DNA of 64,000 nt from Serratia proteamaculans_D. Lineage in GTDB: Bacteria; Pseudomonadota; Gammaproteobacteria; Enterobacterales; Enterobacteriaceae. Location: assembly GCF_049959315.1 (NCBI RefSeq), contig NZ_CP188201.1; one strand, written 5' to 3'. The notes below the pieces were generated by a model that made no database searches, was not told the origin of the DNA, and saw only the letters and a list, made by a program, of their open reading frames with translations. Of this stretch, positions 23,821-35,469 are shown piece by piece (within the stretch, counting starts at the first letter, position 1; each line of letters starts with the position of its first letter). The translations under genes and the position numbers were made by a program.

Positions 23821-24966
23821 ATGTCCGCATATTCCCGGCCAGTGCTCCTGCTGCTCTGTGGCCTGTTGTTGCTCACGGTTTCTATTGCCGTATTGAATAC
23901 GTTAGTTCCTCTTTGGTTAACCCATGCTCAGTTGTCAACCGGGCAGGTGGGAATGGTAAGCTCCTCTTACTTTACCGGCAATCTGTTTGGCACGCTGATG
24001 GCGGGCAAACTGATCCAGCGCATTGGTTTTACCCGCAGTTATCATCTTGCCTGCGTGGTGTTCGCCGTGGCGACCGCCGGTATGGCGTTGTCGCTCGATT
24101 TCTGGAGTTGGATGGGCTGGCGTTTCTTTGCCGGTATCGGCTGCGCCTGGATTTGGGTGATTGTTGAGAGCGCCTTATTGCGCAGCGGAAACCTATCCAA
24201 CCGTGGCCAACTGCTGGCGGCCTATATGATGGTTTACTACCTGGGAACGGTGGTTGGCCAACTGCTGCTGAGTATGGTGTCTACCGAACTGTTGAACGTG
24301 GTGCCCTGGGTGACGGCCATTGTGATCAGCGCCATATTGCCGATGTTGTTTGCCCGGGTTAACAGCCAGCACGATGAACCTCAGCACGCCGCGGTTTGGC
24401 CGATGCTGAAACGCCGCAGTGCGCGGTTGGGCATCAATGGCTGTATTATCTCCGGTATTGTTCTCGGCTCGTTGTATGGTCTGATGCCGCTGTATTTATC
24501 CCATCAGGGGATGAGCGACGCCAACGTTGGTTACTGGATGGCATTGCTGGTCAGTTCAGGCATTGTCGGGCAATGGCCGGTAGGGCGTCTGGCTGACCGC
24601 TATGGGCGCCTGCTGGTGCTGCGTATTCAGGTATTTGTGGTGATCCTCGCCAGCATGGCGATGCTCAGTCACTCTGCCATGGCACCGGCGCTATTCATTC
24701 TCGGCTGTGCCGGGTTTACCCTGTATCCGGTCGCGATGTCCTGGGCCTGTGAGAAGGCGATGCCACATGAGCTGGTGGCGATGAATCAGGCACTGTTGAT
24801 GAGCTACACCATTGGCAGCCTGCTCGGTCCGTCGATGACGGCGCTGCTGATGCAAAATTATTCCGACCAATCGCTGTTTGTGATGATAGCCGCCGTAGCA
24901 CTGGTCTATCTGATGATGCTGCTGAAAAAGCCGGACCCTCAGCACACTCCGCTGGCTGCTGCCTGA
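23821..24966 (+). CDS. ycaD: MFS-family transporter YcaD
   Basis: This 381-residue, 12-helix major facilitator protein aligns closely with E. coli YcaD (382 residues; start MSTYTRPVMLLLSGLLLLT versus MSAYSRPVLLLLCGLLLLT). Conserved stretches include VSSSYFTGNL, AYMMVYYLGT, GIVLGSLYGLMPLYL, and QWPVGRLADRYGRL, the second MFS signature loop. Substrate unknown. In E. coli ycaD also lies between dms and pfl, so it is backbone synteny and not part of the adjacent biosynthetic cluster, although an efflux contribution cannot be excluded. It has its own predicted promoter and a bidirectional terminator shared with pflA. Confidence 0.93.
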   Translation: MSAYSRPVLLLLCGLLLLTVSIAVLNTLVPLWLTHAQLSTGQVGMVSSSYFTGNLFGTLMAGKLIQRIGFTRSYHLACVVFAVATAGMALSLDFWSWMGWRFFAGIGCAWIWVIVESALLRSGNLSNRGQLLAAYMMVYYLGTVVGQLLLSMVSTELLNVVPWVTAIVISAILPMLFARVNSQHDEPQHAAVWPMLKRRSARLGINGCIISGIVLGSLYGLMPLYLSHQGMSDANVGYWMALLVSSGIVGQWPVGRLADRYGRLLVLRIQVFVVILASMAMLSHSAMAPALFILGCAGFTLYPVAMSWACEKAMPHELVAMNQALLMSYTIGSLLGPSMTALLMQNYSDQSLFVMIAAVALVYLMMLLKKPDPQHTPLAAA

Positions 24967-24971
24967 GCATA

Positions 24972-25003
24972 AAAAAACCCGGCCATAGTGCGCCGGGTTT
25001 TTT
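24972..25003. terminator. Bidirectional terminator between ycaD and pflA
   Basis: AAAACCCGGC (24974-24983) pairs with GCCGGGTTTT (24992-25001), flanked by As on the left and Ts on the right. It can terminate the convergent ycaD (+) and pflA (-) transcripts. Confidence 0.88.
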
Positions 25004-25018
25004 GTTGCAGCCAAGGCC

Positions 25019-25759
25019 TCAATACATCACTTTGTGGCCGTAGCTTTCCAGAATGCCTTTGACGCGTTCCATGGTGTCCGCTTTCGGTGGATGGACGCCG
25101 TCCAGCTTGTACTCTTCCCCCATCGCCACCCACTTATGCTTGCCCAGTTCGTGGTAAGGCAGCAGTTCGATTTTCTCGATGTTGGTCATGTCCTTGGTGA
25201 ACTCACCCAGCAGGTGCGTCGACTTGTCATCATCTGACCAACCCGGCACCACGACGTAACGGATCCAGGTGCGCTGATTGCGCTTCGCCAGATAACGGGC
25301 AAATTCCAGCGTGCGGTGGTTGGAAACGCCGACCAGATTTTGGTGAATGTCGTCGTTCATCTGTTTGAGATCCAGCATCACCAGATCGGTGGCATCCAGC
25401 AGTTCGTCGATCACCGGATCGTAACGGCGGACAAAACCATTGGTGTCCAGGCAGGTGTTGATACCTTCTTCGTGGCAGGCGCGGAACCAGTCGCGGACGA
25501 ATTCGGCCTGCAAAATCGCTTCGCCGCCGGAAGCGGTAACGCCACCGCCGGAAGCGTTCATAAAGTGGCGATAAGAGACGGCGTCTTTCATCAGCTCTTC
25601 CACGGTGACTTCTTTCCCGCCGTGGGTATCCCAGGTATCACGGTTGTGGCAATACAGGCAGCGCATCAGGCAGCCCTGGAAGAAAACGATAAAGCGGATC
25701 CCTGGGCCGTCTACGGTGCCACAGGATTCGAAGGAGTGGATACGGCCTTTTACTGACAT
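25019..25759 (-). CDS. pflA: Pyruvate formate-lyase activating enzyme PflA
   Basis: PflA is a radical S-adenosylmethionine enzyme that installs the glycyl radical on PflB under anaerobic conditions. From ATG (complement 25757-25759) it is 246 residues, the E. coli length; an upstream in-frame start at 25789 is rejected because MSVKGRIHSFESCGTVDG matches the family N-terminus. The [4Fe-4S] motif CLMRCLYC (CX3CX2C) and the SAM-binding GGG region (NASGGGVTASGGEAIL) are intact. It lies downstream of pflB, beyond two hairpins and a 299-bp gap, so read-through or a separate promoter is needed. Confidence 0.98.
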   Translation of the reverse strand: MSVKGRIHSFESCGTVDGPGIRFIVFFQGCLMRCLYCHNRDTWDTHGGKEVTVEELMKDAVSYRHFMNASGGGVTASGGEAILQAEFVRDWFRACHEEGINTCLDTNGFVRRYDPVIDELLDATDLVMLDLKQMNDDIHQNLVGVSNHRTLEFARYLAKRNQRTWIRYVVVPGWSDDDKSTHLLGEFTKDMTNIEKIELLPYHELGKHKWVAMGEEYKLDGVHPPKADTMERVKGILESYGHKVMY

Positions 25760-25985
25760 TGCAGGGTTTTCTCCAATATTGACTGTCAAACGCAGTCTAA
25801 AAGTAGGCTGGTAACCGCCAGCAGGGATCAGCGATGCAGCAAGCGGGCAGGGCCCGACGACTGGGGTGGAACGATTCCTGTTGGCCGGTTATTGCGCCGG
25901 ATAACTGTTTTGCCGGATAGCCATTCCATTGAGTATAGCCATCTGGCAAAACAGACTCGCGCTGAGTCAGGGGAGTGCATTTATT

Positions 25986-26049
25986 AAAAAGGCCGGAAAG
26001 ATCCGGCCCCGGGGTTCAGCTTAACCACCGGGCGGGAAACCCCGCCCGG
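25986..26049 (-). terminator. Tandem hairpins at the end of pflB, the second with a T-run
   Basis: On the minus strand a 9-bp stem CCGGGCGGG-GTTT-CCCGCCCGG (26049-26028) is followed by GGCCGG-ATCTTT-CCGGCC (26008-25991) and then TTTTTAATAA. The second is a good intrinsic terminator. It limits pflB read-through into pflA, a layout also known around the pfl operon. Confidence 0.82.
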
Positions 26050-26058
26050 ATGGGGCAA

Positions 26059-28341
<2,283 letters not shown>

Positions 28342-28395
28342 TATACACCTACCTTTAATTGTGGAGTTCTAACTCGGCGCGCGGTAACTAACAGC

Positions 28396-29256
28396 TTAGT
28401 GCTGTTGTTCACCACCACGCAGATAAATTACCCAGTAAGTCAACCCAACCAGCAGGCCGCCACCAATGATGTTGCCAATGGTGACCGGGATCAGGTTGTC
28501 GATGATAAAGTTGCTTACGGTCAGATGAGCAAATTGCTCAGGTGTTGCCCCTACGGCTTGCCAGAATTCTGGCGTGGCGAAGTTTTTAACCACGATACCC
28601 ATAGGGATCATAAACATGTTGGCGATGCTGTGTTCGAAACCGCTGGCGACAAACATGCCGACCGGCAGGATCATGGCGAACATTTTGTCCATCAGGCTGC
28701 GGCCGGAGTAGCTCATCCATACCGCCAGGCAGACCATCAGGTTAGCCAGGATGCCGAGGCAGACGGCCTCAACAAAGGTGTGATGCAGCTTGTGATCCGC
28801 GGTTTGCAGGACGTTCAGGCCCCACTGACCGTTGGCGACCATGTGTTCACCAGAGAACCAGATGAGTGCGACAAAGAACAGTGCACCAATCAGGTTGCCG
28901 ATATAGACATTCAGCCAGTTGGCGCCCAGTTGGCACCAGCTGATGCGGCCGCTGGCCTTGGCAATGACAATCAGCACGGTGGAAGTGAACAGGTCGGCGC
29001 CCGAAACTACCACCAGCATTAACCCCAGAGAGAAACAGATGCCGCCGACCAGTTTTGCCAGGCCGAAAGGCACACCGGCAGTGCCGGTAGTCGCAGTGAT
29101 ATAAAATACGAATGCGATTGAAATAAAGACGCCGGCAGTGATCGCCAAATAAAAGGTTTTCAGCGGATGCTTGGTGGCTTTATACACACCTGCATCCTCA
29201 GCGATTTTCGCTGTTGCTGCAGGTAATATCAGATCGAAGGGGTTGTCAGCTTTCAC
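28396..29256 (-). CDS. focA: Formate channel FocA
   Basis: FocA is a pentameric FNT-family channel that moves formate across the inner membrane. It has 286 residues with six membrane helices. It starts with GTG (complement 29254-29256), with GAGAG upstream; the N-terminus MKADNPFDLILPAAT matches E. coli. The FNT signatures GGICFSLGLMLVVVSGADLF and the pore-lining ASGFEHSIANMFMIP (with the conserved histidine) are intact. It is the first gene of the focA-pflB operon, behind a 462-bp regulatory region. Confidence 0.98.
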   Translation of the reverse strand: MKADNPFDLILPAATAKIAEDAGVYKATKHPLKTFYLAITAGVFISIAFVFYITATTGTAGVPFGLAKLVGGICFSLGLMLVVVSGADLFTSTVLIVIAKASGRISWCQLGANWLNVYIGNLIGALFFVALIWFSGEHMVANGQWGLNVLQTADHKLHHTFVEAVCLGILANLMVCLAVWMSYSGRSLMDKMFAMILPVGMFVASGFEHSIANMFMIPMGIVVKNFATPEFWQAVGATPEQFAHLTVSNFIIDNLIPVTIGNIIGGGLLVGLTYWVIYLRGGEQQH

Positions 29257-29718
29257 ACTAACTCTCGCTTTTAAGGGTTAAAACAACGCAATAAGATACT
29301 AACAAAGCAGTATAGGGTAAAAATTGATTTGGATCATAAGGCGAGAAACTAAAGCGGTCAAAAACCAGATAAATCGCAAGGTTTATTGGGTTAAAGTATT
29401 GAATTTAATGGTAAAACTATTTTTTAATGTTTGCAAATAATTTTGAAAAGACGGTAGTGACAGCCTCGATAAGGTTAAATTTTAACGCATTTTGTCACTT
29501 TTCAGGTGGTAGGGTTTAATTATCGGTTAATTATTATTTCACCAACCAGTAACAATTGCTGTTTTATTTATCTTGTTTGCCGATAAGTGCGTAATTAGGC
29601 GAAAAAAATAAACAGAAAACCCGCTTATTTAACCGTCAAAATAAAAGGTTGATATTTTTGAACTGAGACTTTGGGGTATCGCGCCGGCAGAAATCCGCCG
29701 GCGCAAAAGGTACTGAGA
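29257..29718 (-). promoter_or_regulatory. focA-pflB regulatory region with FNR-like and ArcA-like sites
   Basis: The 462-bp gene-free, AT-rich region between ycaO and focA contains TTGAT-TTGG-ATCAT (29324-29337), 9 of 10 bases of the FNR consensus. A weak -10 (TATCTT, complement of 29293-29298) lies downstream at roughly class II distance. Further upstream, TTTAATTA (29515-29522) and GTTAATTA (29526-29533) form a direct repeat with 11-bp phasing, typical of ArcA sites. An inverted repeat AGTGACA/TGTCACT (29456-29499) encloses GTTAAATTTTAAC. E. coli pfl is controlled by FNR and ArcA from several promoters. Confidence 0.6.
29681..29704 (-). terminator. ycaO 3' hairpin
   Basis: GCGCCGGC (29681-29688) and GCCGGCGC (29697-29704) form a perfect 8-bp stem just past the ycaO stop. 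There is no U-tract on the minus strand, so it is a weak or Rho-assisted terminator, or an mRNA-stabilising end. Confidence 0.5.
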
Positions 29719-31482
29719 TTATGCCTGTGCCCAATAGCGGCGCTTGGCGCTCTGCAGTTTTTCGTAGGCCGCCAACAGTGCCTGATGAGCCGGCAAGGCT
29801 TTCAGACTGCTATCAACCGCGAACAGGCCGTTAAAGCGCTCTTCGCCACTGATGGCCGCAGAGGCCGCATCCACCGCTTCCTGACCGTACATTTTCACGA
29901 AGGCCGCGTAATACTGCGCCGGATCGCGTTCTGGCTCTTGTGTCAGCAACAGCAGGGTTTGCAGGCAACGGTAGTAGTTGCTGCGCGCCGGGCTCAACAC
30001 CGAAGCGTTGAAGTCCTGAGTCCATTCGGCCCAGATCAGCGCCTGATCCATATCGCCGCCGGCCAGCGCCAGCATTGATTTCAGCTCGCCCACGCGCAGG
30101 GTATTCCAGGCGTTGTCTTTACCGGTGGCAATACCCAACAGCTCACGCACGCGGGTGAAATCGTCCAGGCCTTCGTCGTCAAAGCGTTCAATCAGCGCCA
30201 GATATTCTTGTGGCTCCCACTCACTGCCCGGCAGCGCCAGCAGAAGATCACGCAGGTGCGCACCCATGCTGTTGTTGGCCAGCAGCAGGTCTTCCGCAGG
30301 ATAGATGTCGGACATGCCCGGTACTATGATACGGCAGGCATACACGTCCAGATGCTCGTAGTCGGCGATATAGACTTCCGCGCCTTCTTTATCGAAGATG
30401 CTCATCAACGTGGCGAACTCTTCCTGCGTGCTGCCGCTGAAGCTCCAGTCGACAAACGGGTAATCCGCGTCCTGCTTGAACATATCCCAGGAGATCAAAC
30501 CGCTGGAATCGATAAAGTGGGTTTCCAGATTGGTGTGCTCTGCCACTTCTTCGTCGTCGAAGGTGGGCGCGGTGAACACGTCCAGATCCTTCAGGCTGCG
30601 GCCCTGCAGCAACTCAGTGACGGTACGCTCAAGCGCCACGCCAAAATCAGGGTGGGCACCGAACGAGGCGAAACAGGTGCCGTTGGCCGGATTGAACAGC
30701 ACAACGCAGATCACCGGATAGTTGCCGCCCAGCGAGGCATCGTAGGACAGGATTGGGAAACCTTCTTCCTCCAGCTTGGCGATGGCTTCCACCACGCCCG
30801 GATAGCGGTTTAACACTTCCGCCGGGATCTCCGGCAGGCTGATGGATTCGGCGATGATGCGGTTTTTCACATAGCGCTCGAACACCTCAGACAAGCCCTG
30901 CACGCGAGCTTCGTTGGCGGTGTTGCCGGCAGACATGCCATTGGACACATAAAGGTTACCGATGATGTTCATCGGGATATAAACCGTCTGCTGGTCTGAC
31001 TGACGGGAAAACGGCAGGGCGCAAATGCCACGATCGCCATTACCGGACTGCAGATCTATCAGATCGCTGGCGTTAACATCCTGATCCGGATTGTAGAATG
31101 CATGCAGACGTTCATCGAGAATACCGGCCGGCAGCGAATCATCGGCCGGGATCGGGAACCATTTCTCGTTCGGGTAATGCACGAAATCGCCTTCGGCAAT
31201 CTGCTTGCCCAGATAGAAGTCGGCAAAGAAATAGTTGGTAGAAAGGCGTTCGAAGTATTCGCCCAAAGCGGAGGCCAGCGCAGCTTTCTTGCTGGCGCCT
31301 TTACCGTTGGTGAAGCACAGCGGGCAATCGCGATCGCGGATGTGAACCGACCATACGTGCGGCACCGGATTGAGCCAGGAGGCCTCTTCGATATTAAAAC
31401 CCAGATCGCTTAATTTCTGTTGGAAACGGGCGATAGAGTCTTCCAGCGCGGCATCTTTGCCAGGGATAAAAGTTTGCGTCAT
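29719..31482 (-). CDS. ycaO: YcaO, ATP-dependent cyclodehydratase-fold protein linked to RimO
   Basis: From ATG (complement 31480-31482) the protein has 587 residues, like E. coli YcaO (586), starting MTQTFIPGKDAALEDSIARF. An upstream in-frame GTG at 31491 lacks a ribosome site. The YcaO ATP-grasp-like core (KGASKKAALASALGEYFERL; GLSEVFERYVKNRIIAESISLP) and the C-terminal tetratricopeptide-like region are intact. The E. coli protein enhances beta-methylthiolation of ribosomal protein S12 by RimO. No precursor peptide or partner suggesting RiPP synthesis lies nearby, so this is the housekeeping ycaO next to focA. Confidence 0.96.
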   Translation of the reverse strand: MTQTFIPGKDAALEDSIARFQQKLSDLGFNIEEASWLNPVPHVWSVHIRDRDCPLCFTNGKGASKKAALASALGEYFERLSTNYFFADFYLGKQIAEGDFVHYPNEKWFPIPADDSLPAGILDERLHAFYNPDQDVNASDLIDLQSGNGDRGICALPFSRQSDQQTVYIPMNIIGNLYVSNGMSAGNTANEARVQGLSEVFERYVKNRIIAESISLPEIPAEVLNRYPGVVEAIAKLEEEGFPILSYDASLGGNYPVICVVLFNPANGTCFASFGAHPDFGVALERTVTELLQGRSLKDLDVFTAPTFDDEEVAEHTNLETHFIDSSGLISWDMFKQDADYPFVDWSFSGSTQEEFATLMSIFDKEGAEVYIADYEHLDVYACRIIVPGMSDIYPAEDLLLANNSMGAHLRDLLLALPGSEWEPQEYLALIERFDDEGLDDFTRVRELLGIATGKDNAWNTLRVGELKSMLALAGGDMDQALIWAEWTQDFNASVLSPARSNYYRCLQTLLLLTQEPERDPAQYYAAFVKMYGQEAVDAASAAISGEERFNGLFAVDSSLKALPAHQALLAAYEKLQSAKRRYWAQA

Positions 31483-31630
31483 TGTCTTCACTTTTTGAGC
31501 GTACTAAAAACGCGCAATGATACGGGGTTTTACGCCCAAGCTCCACGTATTCCTAAAGCGGTGGCAAAGTCACAGTTTTTTTGAGGATAAGGGCCATAAT
31601 TCAGCGGGTTATCTATCATGGAGAAACCCA

Positions 31631-32677
31631 ATGAAATCAGTGAAACTCAGCGTTGTAGCGCTACTGCTGGCGGGGGCAAGCGGTTCTGCGTTGGCATTGC
31701 CCACCATCACCTTGCTGGCGACCGGCGGCACCATTGCCGGTGGCGGCGAGTCGGCGACAAAATCCAACTATACGGCGGGCAAACTGGGCGTTGATGCTCT
31801 GGTGAATGCCGTACCGGAGCTGAAAAACGTCGCCAATGTCCAGGGCGAGCAAGTGGTAAACATCGGTTCGCAGGATATGAATGATGAGGTTTGGCTGAAG
31901 CTGGCGAAGAAAATCAACGCCGACTGCACTAAAACCGACGGTTTTGTAATCACCCATGGCACCGACACGCTGGAAGAAACCGCCTACTTTCTTGATCTGA
32001 CGGTTAAATGTGACAAACCGGTGGTGATTATTGGGGCGATGCGCCCGGCCACGGCGATGAGTGCCGACGGCCCGTTTAATCTGTATAACGCGGTGGTGAC
32101 GGCGGCAGATCCGCAATCGGCCAAACGCGGGGTGCTGGTGGCGATGAACGACAGCGTGCTGGACGGGCGTGATGTGACAAAAACCAACACCACATCGGTA
32201 CAGACTTTCCAGTCGCCCAACTTTGGCCCGCTTGGCTATATCCATAATGGCAAGGTTGACTATCAGCGTTCGCCGCAGCGCAAGCACACTACGGATACGC
32301 CGTTTGACGTCTCCGGTCTGACTGAGTTGCCCAAAGTCGGCATTATCTATAATTATGCCAACGCCTCCGATGCGCCTGCCAAGGCATTGATTGCCGAAGG
32401 TTATCAGGGCATCGTCAGCGCCGGAGTCGGTAACGGTAACCTGTATAAAACGGTGTTCGACACGCTGGCGACGGCCGCCCATAACGGCGTCGCCGTGGTA
32501 CGTTCTTCCAGAGTGCCCACCGGGGCGACTACCGAAGATGCCGAAGTGGATGACAGCAAATTTGGCTTTGTTGCCGCAGGCACGTTAAACCCGCAGAAAG
32601 CGCGGATCCTGCTGCAATTGGCGTTGACGCAGACCAAGGACGCCAAACAAATTCAGCAGATGTTTAATCAATACTGA
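31631..32677 (+). CDS. ansB: Periplasmic L-asparaginase II AnsB
   Basis: This high-affinity asparaginase hydrolyses asparagine to aspartate and ammonia in the periplasm. From ATG 31631 (GGAG 7 nt upstream) it is 348 residues, the E. coli length; the longer frame from 31517 has no support. The Sec signal is MKSVKLSVVALLLAGASGSA plus LA (cleavage after A22). The catalytic motifs ATGGTIAGGG (nucleophilic Thr) and HGTDTLEET (Thr/Asp pair) are intact. In E. coli ansB lies elsewhere and needs CRP and FNR; I find no strong site for either in the 139 bp before it here. Confidence 0.96.
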   Translation: MKSVKLSVVALLLAGASGSALALPTITLLATGGTIAGGGESATKSNYTAGKLGVDALVNAVPELKNVANVQGEQVVNIGSQDMNDEVWLKLAKKINADCTKTDGFVITHGTDTLEETAYFLDLTVKCDKPVVIIGAMRPATAMSADGPFNLYNAVVTAADPQSAKRGVLVAMNDSVLDGRDVTKTNTTSVQTFQSPNFGPLGYIHNGKVDYQRSPQRKHTTDTPFDVSGLTELPKVGIIYNYANASDAPAKALIAEGYQGIVSAGVGNGNLYKTVFDTLATAAHNGVAVVRSSRVPTGATTEDAEVDDSKFGFVAAGTLNPQKARILLQLALTQTKDAKQIQQMFNQY

Positions 32678-32694
32678 GTGCCTTTTCTTCATTC

Positions 32695-32713
32695 GGGGGC
32701 CTGCGTGGCCCCC
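32695..32713 (+). terminator. ansB 3' hairpin
   Basis: GGGGGCC-TGCGT-GGCCCCC is a perfect 7-bp GC stem 17 bp past the ansB stop, without a clear T-run. The rest of the 282-bp gap to serC shows no gene and should hold the serC promoter. Confidence 0.5.
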
Positions 32714-32959
32714 AGCCATGTCGGCTGAATACAGCATAAAAAACCGCGTTAACCCACTGAATTGGCCGCTGTCATAGCGTTTTATGGCAAAAATTACCGC
32801 TGATTTGGCAGAGCCTGTTATTGCAGGGATAACGCGTTTCCCGGCGCTGGGCGAATAACCATTGCAGGCAGGGGGCGCGAGTGATAAAACCGATGGGTTA
32901 ATTCGGGCGTATTTCGGTAGGCCAGTTTCATTGGCGAATAGTGAATGTGGTGAGGGGAA

Positions 32960-34045
32960 ATGACTCAGGTTTATAATTTTAGCTCTGGTCCGGCCATGCT
33001 GCCGGTTGAAGTTTTGCGTCGTGCGGAACAGGAGTTGTGCAACTGGCACGGTCTTGGCACCTCGGTGATGGAAATTAGCCACCGCAGTAAAGAATTTATC
33101 GAAGTTGCTCAGCAGTCCGAACAGGACCTGCGCGATTTGCTGAAAATCCCCTCCAATTATAAAGTTCTGTTCTGCCACGGCGGGGCCCGCGCACAGTTTG
33201 CCGCGCTGCCGCTGAACCTGCTGGGTGACAAAACTACCGCGGACTATATCGACGGCGGTTACTGGGCACACAGCGCCATCACCGAAGCGCAAAAATACTG
33301 CACGCCAAACGCCATCGACGTGAAAACCTCCGTTGACGGCCTGCTCGGCATCAAGCCGATGAAAGAGTGGCAGTTGAACGACGACGCGGCCTACGTGCAC
33401 TACTGTCCGAATGAAACCATCGACGGCGTGGCTATCGATGAGCTACCGGATTTCGGCGATAAAGTGGTGATCGGCGATTACTCCTCCACCATTCTGTCCG
33501 GGCCGCTGGACGTTAGTCGTTTTGGCGTGATTTATGCCGGCGCACAGAAAAACATTGGCCCGGCCGGCCTGACGCTGGTGATCGTACGTGAGGATCTGCT
33601 GGGTAAGGCGCGCCGCGAAGTGCCGTCGATCCTCGATTACACCGTGCTGGCCGAAAACGACTCGATGTTCAACACGCCGCCAACCTTTGCCTGGTATCTG
33701 TCCGGCCTGGTGTTCAAATGGCTGAAAGAGCAGGGCGGTCTGGTAGAAATGCACAAACGCAATCAGGCCAAGGCCGAGTTGCTGTATGCGACTATCGATA
33801 AGTCTGATTTCTATCGCAGCCGGGTGGCGCTTGCCAACCGTTCCTGGATGAACGTACCCTTCCAGTTGGCAGATCCCGCGCTGGACAAGGTGTTTCTCAG
33901 CGAAGCCGAAGCCATTGGCTTGCAGGCGCTGAAAGGCCACCGAGTAGTTGGCGGTATGCGCGCTTCTATTTACAATGCCATGCCGTTGGCTGGCGTTAAG
34001 ACATTAACCGACTTTATGACCGACTTCGAACGTCGTCACGGTTAA
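32960..34045 (+). CDS. serC: Phosphoserine/phosphohydroxythreonine aminotransferase SerC
   Basis: SerC is a PLP enzyme of serine synthesis (3-phosphohydroxypyruvate to phosphoserine) and of pyridoxal phosphate synthesis. It has 361 residues (E. coli 362). The start ATG has GAGGGGAA upstream, and the N-terminus MTQVYNFSSGPAMLPVEVL is typical. The PLP lysine is K197 in YAGAQKNIGPAGLT. The conserved CHGGARAQFAA and the C-terminal GHRVVGGMRASIYNAMP are intact. It is the first gene of the serC-aroA operon, with a hairpin in the gap. Confidence 0.98.
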   Translation: MTQVYNFSSGPAMLPVEVLRRAEQELCNWHGLGTSVMEISHRSKEFIEVAQQSEQDLRDLLKIPSNYKVLFCHGGARAQFAALPLNLLGDKTTADYIDGGYWAHSAITEAQKYCTPNAIDVKTSVDGLLGIKPMKEWQLNDDAAYVHYCPNETIDGVAIDELPDFGDKVVIGDYSSTILSGPLDVSRFGVIYAGAQKNIGPAGLTLVIVREDLLGKARREVPSILDYTVLAENDSMFNTPPTFAWYLSGLVFKWLKEQGGLVEMHKRNQAKAELLYATIDKSDFYRSRVALANRSWMNVPFQLADPALDKVFLSEAEAIGLQALKGHRVVGGMRASIYNAMPLAGVKTLTDFMTDFERRHG

Positions 34046-34101
34046 GCCGGGTAGCCTGTTTTGAGCGGGCCGCCTTCGCTGTTGTCCTTTTTGAATTAAA
34101 G

Positions 34102-34134
34102 CGGCTCCGGCATTTTCCCGGGGCCGTTTCGTTT
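34102..34134 (+). terminator. serC-aroA intergenic terminator-like hairpin
   Basis: CGGCTCCGG (34102-34110) pairs with CCGGGGCCG (34118-34126; one G-U) around a 7-nt loop and is followed by TTTCGTTT. This could act as a partial terminator that lowers aroA expression relative to serC. Confidence 0.6.
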
Positions 34135-34160
34135 ATCAGATTTTGGAGATTTTTGTTCAC

Positions 34161-35447
34161 ATGGTGGATTCCCTGACGTTACAACCGGTTGCCCTGGTCA
34201 ATGGCACCGTCAACTTACCCGGCTCCAAGAGCGTATCCAACCGTGCTCTGCTGCTGGCTGCGCTGGCGGAGGGAACGACGACGCTGACCAACCTGCTGGA
34301 CAGCGACGATGTGCGCCATATGCTAAATGCGCTGCAGGCGCTGGGCGTGAGCTATCAGCTGTCAGCCGATCGCACCACCTGTAAAGTTGAAGGTGTGGCC
34401 GGCCCGCTGGTAGCCAGCCAGCCGCTTGAACTGTTCCTCGGCAATGCCGGTACTGCGATGCGTCCATTGGCCGCCGCTTTGTGCCTGGGCAATAGCGATG
34501 TGGTGCTGACCGGTGAGCCACGCATGAAAGAGCGTCCAATCGGCCATTTGGTCGATGCTCTGCGTCAGGGCGGTGCACAGATTGATTACCTGGAACAGAC
34601 CGATTATCCGCCATTGCGCCTGCGCGGTGGCTTTCACGGCGGCGATGTCACCGTCGACGGTAGCGTCTCCAGCCAGTTCCTGACCGCATTGCTGATGACG
34701 GCTCCCCTGGCCGAACAGGACACCAATATCCATATCAAGGGCGAACTGGTTTCCAAGCCGTACATTGATATTACGCTGCACCTGATGCGTACTTTCGGCG
34801 TCGAGGTTAGCCACGACAACTATCGCGTGTTCCACATTAATGGCCGCCAGACCTACCGTTCTCCGGGCGATTACCTGGTGGAGGGCGATGCTTCTTCCGC
34901 CTCTTACTTCCTGGCGGCAGCTGCGATCAAAGGCGGCACCGTGCGCGTCACCGGCATCGGTAAAAAAAGCGTTCAGGGCGATACCAAATTCGCCGATGTG
35001 CTGGAAAAAATGGGCGCGCGCATTACCTGGGGCGATGATTATATCGAGTGCAGCCGCGGTGAACTGCGCGGCATCGACATGGATATGAATCATATTCCTG
35101 ACGCGGCGATGACCATTGCGACGGCGGCCCTGTTTGCCGAAGGCCCAACGACCATTCGCAACATCTATAACTGGCGGGTAAAAGAGACCGATCGCCTGGC
35201 TGCGATGGCAATCGAGTTGCGTAAAGTGGGCGCTGAGGTAGAGGAAGGCGAGGACTATATTCACGTCATACCGCCGGCCAAACTGAAATTTGCCGATATC
35301 GGCACCTATAACGATCATCGTATGGCGATGTGTTTCTCGCTGGTGGCGTTGTCGGATACGCCGGTGACCATTCTTGATCCTAAATGTACCGCGAAAACCT
35401 TCCCGGACTATTTCGAACAGCTGGCGCGCATCAGTCAATTGGCGTGA
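34161..35447 (+). CDS. aroA: EPSP synthase AroA
   Basis: AroA makes 5-enolpyruvylshikimate-3-phosphate in the shikimate pathway and is the target of glyphosate. From ATG 34161 it is 428 residues (E. coli 427). A TTG 18 bp upstream is in frame, but homology supports 34161. The substrate-binding LPGSKSVSNRALLLAA (K23) and GNAGTAMRPL, the class I (glyphosate-sensitive) motif, are intact, as is the C-terminal TYNDHRMAMCF. It is the second gene of the serC-aroA operon. Confidence 0.98.
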   Translation: MVDSLTLQPVALVNGTVNLPGSKSVSNRALLLAALAEGTTTLTNLLDSDDVRHMLNALQALGVSYQLSADRTTCKVEGVAGPLVASQPLELFLGNAGTAMRPLAAALCLGNSDVVLTGEPRMKERPIGHLVDALRQGGAQIDYLEQTDYPPLRLRGGFHGGDVTVDGSVSSQFLTALLMTAPLAEQDTNIHIKGELVSKPYIDITLHLMRTFGVEVSHDNYRVFHINGRQTYRSPGDYLVEGDASSASYFLAAAAIKGGTVRVTGIGKKSVQGDTKFADVLEKMGARITWGDDYIECSRGELRGIDMDMNHIPDAAMTIATAALFAEGPTTIRNIYNWRVKETDRLAAMAIELRKVGAEVEEGEDYIHVIPPAKLKFADIGTYNDHRMAMCFSLVALSDTPVTILDPKCTAKTFPDYFEQLARISQLA

Positions 35448-35469
35448 TCCGCAGTCAGATACTTTATTT

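Noticed and set aside
23821..24966. The MFS gene as the dedicated exporter of the NRPS cluster
   Set aside because: It is an orthologue of backbone ycaD at its usual place before pfl, has its own promoter, and lies beyond a hairpin at the end of the cluster. A role cannot be excluded but is not needed.
29719..31482. YcaO as part of a RiPP azole/thioamide pathway
   Set aside because: It aligns throughout with housekeeping E. coli YcaO in the same locus next to focA, and no precursor peptide, dehydrogenase or partner lies nearby.
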